Shown here one piece after another: positions 60,163-64,000 of a DNA stretch of 64,000 nt. Both the position numbers and the translations under genes were made by a program. Position 1 is the stretch's first letter, and each line of letters starts with the position of its first letter. Source of the stretch: Ga0077523 sp038324085 (GTDB lineage Bacteria > Pseudomonadota > Gammaproteobacteria > Burkholderiales > Ga0077523); NCBI GenBank assembly GCA_038324085.1, contig JBBQHP010000006.1, positions 62,001 to 126,000 of the forward strand, written 5' to 3'. Below the pieces are notes generated by a model. It worked only from the letters and a program-made list of their open reading frames with translations. It made no database searches and was not told where the DNA came from.

Positions 60163-60648
60163 TCATCCGCGAGGGCTGCAGGTCGAGCGCATGCGACGCA
60201 ATTGCGCGGTCACCGAAGGCAACTGTGTCGCATCCTCGCCCGCATAGGTCCGGCCGTCGGCATTCATCGGTGCCTTGCCCTCGAAGCCCTTCAGCGGCTC
60301 GGCCGGCGGCAGCAGGTCCGACGCCGTGAATCCGAAACGCGCCATGTCGGTTTCGCATGCGTAGATGATGCCGCCGTACTGGCGGACCAGATCGAACGCC
60401 TTCGCCAGCGCAGGATCGCGCATGCCGTTGCCTTTGGTCGCCAGTTTGACCTGATCGCCGGCGACCACGATCCAGAATTTCATGGGGCGCGTCGGCGCCT
60501 GCTTGACCAGCACCTGCTCCATCACGTCTTCCAGCGTAAAGCTGTCGTCCGCCACGAGCACCGTGCCGTCGAGAGAGGCAGCGGCGTGCCCCTGCGCCAT
60601 CGGACAGCTCAGCAGCGCGATGAGCGCAATCGTTCGAACCAGTTCCAT
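60163..60648 (-). CDS. DsrE-like protein, exported
   Basis: A 161-residue protein with a signal peptide (MELVRTIALIALLSCPMAQG, AHA cleavage). The body (FTLEDVMEQVLVKQAPTRPM, FWIVVAGDQVKLATKGNGMR, ALAKAFDLVRQYGGIIYACE) and the later TDMARFGFTASDLLPP resemble DsrE/DsrF-like fold proteins. The Cys in IIYACETDM sits where sulfur-relay members place their active Cys. The usual DsrEFH partners are absent, so a role in sulfur transfer is not assured. It converges with the nitrilase-fold gene and precedes nothing in an operon that is clear. Confidence 0.72.
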   Translation of the reverse strand: MELVRTIALIALLSCPMAQGHAAASLDGTVLVADDSFTLEDVMEQVLVKQAPTRPMKFWIVVAGDQVKLATKGNGMRDPALAKAFDLVRQYGGIIYACETDMARFGFTASDLLPPAEPLKGFEGKAPMNADGRTYAGEDATQLPSVTAQLRRMRSTCSPRG

Positions 60649-60688
60649 GCCGATCTCCCGCCGTCGTCGATCCCGCCGGGAAGTCTAC

Positions 60689-61420
60689 TCAAGATGGTGC
60701 GCTTCCGCCTCCACCAGGACGCAGCGGTGGCGGCAACGCGAGCAGAGCGACCACGCTGTCGGGCGCCGGTGTCGCGGCCCCGAGCTTCTTCGGCATGCCC
60801 TCGACGAAGGGAAACAATTGCAGCTTCGCAATGCCATGCACTCGCCGCAGTTCCGTGACCGGCCAGGCATGCTCGTCGACGCGCAGATCGACCAGCGCGT
60901 AGTCCTCCGCGCCATGGACTCGGAGCGAGGCCGACTGCCGACCGCGCTTGTCGCCACCGGCCGCGTCACCGGCTTCGAGCGCACGTAGCAGGCGCTCGGC
61001 GAGATCCTCACCCTCGCTGCGGATGTAAGCCTCGACCATTGCGTTCACCGTCGCCGCGCTCACCAGCATGTTGCCTTGCACTGCGAAGCCGCCACCGACG
61101 AAGTGTCCGAACCACGAGGTGCAGGATTCACCGGACCAGGAAGCGGCCAGGCCGCGGGCGTCGACGAGACCGATCTGTCGCACGTCACGGGCCGCATCGC
61201 GCTCGATGACCTCGGCCAGCGCGTCCGGCGCGGGCATGCCGGCGGCCATCCTGTCCAACGCGCCGAGCGCGAGATATGGGTTGACCCACGATTGGGTCGA
61301 CACCGCGCCGACGCCCGCGCGGACGTAGGGACACATGGCGCCCACCGCAGGAACCGCGGTGCTGACCGCGACCCCGAGCTGGCCGGTGCGTGCGCAGCGG
61401 GCAACGATGGAGAACGTCAC
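60689..61420 (-). CDS. DUF1028 domain-containing protein (Ntn-hydrolase-like)
   Basis: A 243-residue protein. TFSIVARCARTGQLGVAVST, AVPAVGAMCPYVRAGVGAVS and TQSWVNPYLALGALDRM are the DUF1028 opening; VGGGFAVQGNMLVSAATVNA and ALEAGDAAGGDKRGRQSASL complete it. DUF1028 has an Ntn-hydrolase-like fold, and members cluster with amide and peptide catabolism genes. Start is GTG 61420. It is followed in the same direction, upstream side, by a Liv-type ABC transporter whose LivF-like gene ends 51 bases before it, so it may be the last gene of that operon. Hydrolase activity is presumed. Confidence 0.9.
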   Translation of the reverse strand: MTFSIVARCARTGQLGVAVSTAVPAVGAMCPYVRAGVGAVSTQSWVNPYLALGALDRMAAGMPAPDALAEVIERDAARDVRQIGLVDARGLAASWSGESCTSWFGHFVGGGFAVQGNMLVSAATVNAMVEAYIRSEGEDLAERLLRALEAGDAAGGDKRGRQSASLRVHGAEDYALVDLRVDEHAWPVTELRRVHGIAKLQLFPFVEGMPKKLGAATPAPDSVVALLALPPPLRPGGGGSAPS

Positions 61421-61471
61421 GATCGGGTGATCCCGGTCCGTTGACTGGCACTGTCCCCGCAGATCCGCATC

Positions 61472-62179
61472 TCAGACCGCAAGGTGCTCGGTGATGCTGG
61501 CCGCCGCGCCCGCCGTCCCGACGACACCGCGATCGACGATCTCGCCGCGCTTCAGCACGGCGTAACGATCGCCGACGGCCAGCGCGAATTGCACGTTCTG
61601 CTCGATCAGAAGTATCGCGGTGCCCGCCCGGTCGCGCTCCGCGCGCAGCACGCCGGCGAGTCGCTCGATCACCGATGGCTGCAGCCCCTCGGTGATCTCG
61701 TCGATCAGCATGAGCCTGGGTCTCGCCATCAGCGCGCGCGCCACCAGGAGCATCTTCTGCTCGCCGCCCGAGAGCGTACCCGCACGCTGCACGAGCCGGT
61801 TCGGGAGAAACGGGAATGCCTGGCCGATCCGTTCCAGGTCCTCGTCGAAGTGGCTGCGATCGCGCAGACCGAGTTCGAGGTTGTCGCGAACGCTGAGATC
61901 CTGGAACAGCGCCTGCTCCTGCGGCGTGTAGGCCACTGCGCTGCGCGCGATCCGATACGGCGGATGTCCGGTCCGGTCCGAGCCGAACAGGTGGACCCGA
62001 CCCTTCTGGATGGCGATGAATCCCATCACCGTCTTGAGCAGCGTGGTCTTGCCCATGCCGTTCTTGCCGAGCAGCGCGAAGATCTCTCCCGGTTGCACCG
62101 CGAGGTCGACGTCGCGCAACACCAGCGCCTCGCCGTAGCCGCTGCTCAAGCCGACGACCTCCAGCGCCGCACTGCTCAC
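61472..62179 (-). CDS. ABC transporter ATPase, LivF-like
   Basis: A 235-residue ATPase. Walker A LLGKNGMGKTTLLKTVMGFI, Q-loop AYTPQEQALFQDLSVRDNLE, signature TLSGGEQKMLLVARALMARP and Walker B LMLIDEITEGLQPSVIERL are all intact, with the LivF-type GLQP wording. It powers uptake of an amino acid, amide or urea together with the fused permease-ATPase upstream. GTG 62179 overlaps the upstream stop (GTGA). The frame extends far upstream without stop, but that part overlaps the preceding gene in another frame and is rejected. Confidence 0.92.
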   Translation of the reverse strand: MSSAALEVVGLSSGYGEALVLRDVDLAVQPGEIFALLGKNGMGKTTLLKTVMGFIAIQKGRVHLFGSDRTGHPPYRIARSAVAYTPQEQALFQDLSVRDNLELGLRDRSHFDEDLERIGQAFPFLPNRLVQRAGTLSGGEQKMLLVARALMARPRLMLIDEITEGLQPSVIERLAGVLRAERDRAGTAILLIEQNVQFALAVGDRYAVLKRGEIVDRGVVGTAGAAASITEHLAV

Positions 62180-64000
62180 GCACCGGCTCCCGCGGGTGGC
62201 GCCATTCCACCCGCGTAGATCGTGCGCACCAGTTCGGAATTGACCACTTCGTCCACGGTGCCGTCGAGGACGATCTTGCCCTGGTGCATCACGATTACGC
62301 GCGAGCTGATCTCGCGGACGAAATCGAGATCGTGCTCGACCAGCAGGATGCACAGCCGATGATTGCGGGCGAGGTCCACCAGGATGCCGCCGATCAGCGT
62401 GCGCTCGGATTTGGTCAGGCCCGCCGTGGGTTCGTCGAGCAGCAGCACGCTCGGCTCGAGGGCCAGCACCATGGCGAGTTCGAGCGCCTGCTTCTCGCCG
62501 TGGGACAGGTGACGCGCTTCGCGCTGCAGGTGGCGATCGAGGCCGGTGGCACGAATCACCTGCAACGCTGCCTCGGGCAGCAGAAGCGTGTCGGCCCGTC
62601 GGAACAACGAGGGGCGTTCGAGGCGCGAGCGGGCGATGCGCAGTGCTTCGGCGACTGTCAGCGAATCGAACACGTTCGCGTTCTGGAACTTTCGTCCGAC
62701 ACCGAAGGCGACGCAGGCGTACGGCGGCAGACGTTCGATGTCGTGATCGTTCACGTGAACGCTGCCCCCGGAACGCTCGCCGCCGTCGGCGATGCAGCGC
62801 ATCAGGGTGGTCTTGCCTGCTCCATTCGGCCCCACCAGGCTCAGCAGTTCGCCGCGACCGGCGATGAAATCGATGCCGTCGAGCACCACCAGGCTGCCGA
62901 ACTTCCTGCGCACGCCCGCCAGCGTGAGCGCGTGGATACCGCCACCCTGAAGCCCCGTGAACGGCGCTGCTTCCGCCGCGACCAGCACCGGTGCCGGATC
63001 CGCAGGGAGCCTGTCGCTTCGGCCCATGATGCGGCGCGCGAAACCGGTGATCAGCGGCAGCAAACCCTGAGGCAATGCGACGATCACGACCACGAACGCA
63101 ACGCCGATGATCAGCTTCCAGACGAAGGGCAGGTTGCCGCTCAGATACGACGTGCTGACGTCCAGTATCAGGGTGCCGAGCACCGGACCGATCAGGCTGC
63201 CGCGCCCGCCTAGCGCCACCCAGATCAGCAGTTCCGTACCGAACACGAAGCCGACGTACTCGGGAGCAACGACCATCTGCACGCCCGCGAAGAGGTAGCC
63301 CGCGATGGCGGCGACGGCCCCGCAAACCACCATCAACAGGATCTTCACGCGTGAGACGTTGATGCCGACGTACTCGCAGCGTTGTTCGTTCTCACGGATC
63401 GCGACCAGTACCCTGCCCGCGTCGCTGCGCACGAACAGCCACGCCACCGAGGTGAGGGCCACGAGAAAAGCGCCGGCGATCCAGAACCAGGTTTCGATCG
63501 ATACGTCGAAACTCTCGAAACCGGACAGGCCGCTGCTCGATCCGGTGAAGTTGCCGCCCGAGTACAGGATCTGGCTCACCACGATGGGTAGCACCAGGGT
63601 GACGACCGACCCATAGAGCGGTGACGCCCCGTGATAGAACGCGAGTCCGCCAACGATGACGGCCGCCAGCATCGCCGCTACCACGGCCCCGAAGAATGCC
63701 AGCGTCGCGTAGCCCGGGCCGAAGCCTACGTGGGTGAACATGAGTCCGACGGCGTAGGCCCCGATACCGAAGAAGGCGGACTGGCCGAAGGTGAGGATGC
63801 CGGTATAGCCCCACAGGATGTCGACGGTGAGCGCGACAGCCGCGTACAGGAACGCGCGGATGAGGCTGTTGACCATGTACATCGGCAACACCCACGGCCC
63901 GGCGGCCACGAGCAGCAATGCAACGATGGCGCAGATGACGAGGATCTTCGCGTCGCGACGGCCGCGCGTCGCCCGGGCACCGCCCTCCAGCGCGACTTCG
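62176..64000 (-). CDS. Fused ABC permease-ATPase (LivM-LivG-like), 5' end cut by window edge
   Basis: At least 607 residues; the frame stays open to base 64000 with EVALEGGARATRGRRDAKIL upstream, so the true start lies outside. The N-terminal half is a LivM-type permease with about eight or more helices and the motif ILWGYTGILTFGQSAFFGIG, plus VLVAIRENEQRCEYVGINVS. The C-terminal part is a LivG-type ATPase: LVGPNGAGKTTLMRCIADGG, HLSHGEKQALELAMVLALEP and VLLLDEPTAGLTKSERTLI. Fusion of LivM and LivG in one chain is uncommon. The signature is LSHGE rather than LSGGE, as in urea and amide-type relatives. A LivH-like permease and a binding protein are expected beyond the edge. Confidence 0.92.
   Translation of the reverse strand, partial: EVALEGGARATRGRRDAKILVICAIVALLLVAAGPWVLPMYMVNSLIRAFLYAAVALTVDILWGYTGILTFGQSAFFGIGAYAVGLMFTHVGFGPGYATLAFFGAVVAAMLAAVIVGGLAFYHGASPLYGSVVTLVLPIVVSQILYSGGNFTGSSSGLSGFESFDVSIETWFWIAGAFLVALTSVAWLFVRSDAGRVLVAIRENEQRCEYVGINVSRVKILLMVVCGAVAAIAGYLFAGVQMVVAPEYVGFVFGTELLIWVALGGRGSLIGPVLGTLILDVSTSYLSGNLPFVWKLIIGVAFVVVIVALPQGLLPLITGFARRIMGRSDRLPADPAPVLVAAEAAPFTGLQGGGIHALTLAGVRRKFGSLVVLDGIDFIAGRGELLSLVGPNGAGKTTLMRCIADGGERSGGSVHVNDHDIERLPPYACVAFGVGRKFQNANVFDSLTVAEALRIARSRLERPSLFRRADTLLLPEAALQVIRATGLDRHLQREARHLSHGEKQALELAMVLALEPSVLLLDEPTAGLTKSERTLIGGILVDLARNHRLCILLVEHDLDFVREISSRVIVMHQGKIVLDGTVDEVVNSELVRTIYAGGMAPPAGAGA

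Noticed and set aside
62180..63325. Long upstream extension of the LivF-like frame
   Set aside because: It overlaps the permease-ATPase gene in another frame; the GTG at 62179 gives the normal LivF length.

Overview
The window is about 64 kb of GC-rich (roughly two-thirds G+C) bacterial chromosome. Most genes are single-copy housekeeping or metabolic types, and no rRNA, tRNA, integrase, transposase or phage gene was seen. The gene set suggests a betaproteobacterium, perhaps Burkholderiales-like. Pointers are a stand-alone rfaE2, the birA-coaX-SPOR trio, glnS, a PEP-CTERM protein, pilG-type chemotaxis remnants and a cyanide-insensitive-type cydAB. This placement is an inference from gene content, not a phylogenetic result.

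Bases 1-11327 form the most striking region. Eleven minus-strand genes, mostly overlapping by ATGA or GTGA, run from a small secreted protein (10217) through folE2, an FAD oxidoreductase, DUF1365, a cyclopropane-fatty-acid-synthase-like methyltransferase, a chalcone-isomerase-like protein, an MFS carrier, a DUF3833 lipoprotein, an SDR and an NTF2-like protein to a DNA photolyase (607). A SapC-family gene follows and runs off the edge. Divergent from them is a MerR-type regulator carrying the cobalamin-binding residues of CarH/LitR photoreceptors. The divergent promoter region contains a 14-bp inverted repeat (12/14 identical) flanking overlapping promoters. Together this looks like a light- or singlet-oxygen-responsive regulon for membrane lipid modification and DNA repair.

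Bases 11505-22811 hold a diiron ferritin-like protein, rfaE2, a BacA-like ABC exporter, SPOR-coaX-birA, a universal stress protein, a DUF898-M48 peptidase pair and an acyl-CoA ligase with an MFS carrier. Bases 23094-27127 include a decayed Pil-Chp-type chemotaxis locus (intact pilG, a pilH/pilI deletion remnant, a broken chemoreceptor), an enolase-superfamily enzyme and a structured leader. Bases 27128-37704 hold a 7TMR-DISM diguanylate cyclase, glnS, a CHASE-type hybrid kinase, pirin and pepN. A non-coding 116-bp tandem repeat lies at 38065-38489.

Bases 38489-48551 are mixed: a thioesterase with a Liv-type binding protein, an M20 peptidase, ArsR-DUF427-EgtD, an amino-acid-type binding protein, two pseudopilins, a Tat-exported amidohydrolase, a YdjM-like membrane protein and a DUF4864 protein. 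Bases 48717-57281 hold an unusual receiver-cyclase-kinase fusion in which all three domains look catalytically degenerate, a long inverted repeat, small secreted proteins, cydAB, a PEP-CTERM GDSL hydrolase, a cold-shock gene, a TonB-like protein and two 43-residue membrane proteins. The right end (57578-64000) looks like an amide-catabolism locus: AtzG-like and AtzE-like subunits, a nitrilase-fold hydrolase, DsrE-like and DUF1028 proteins, and a Liv-type ABC transporter with fused permease and ATPase.
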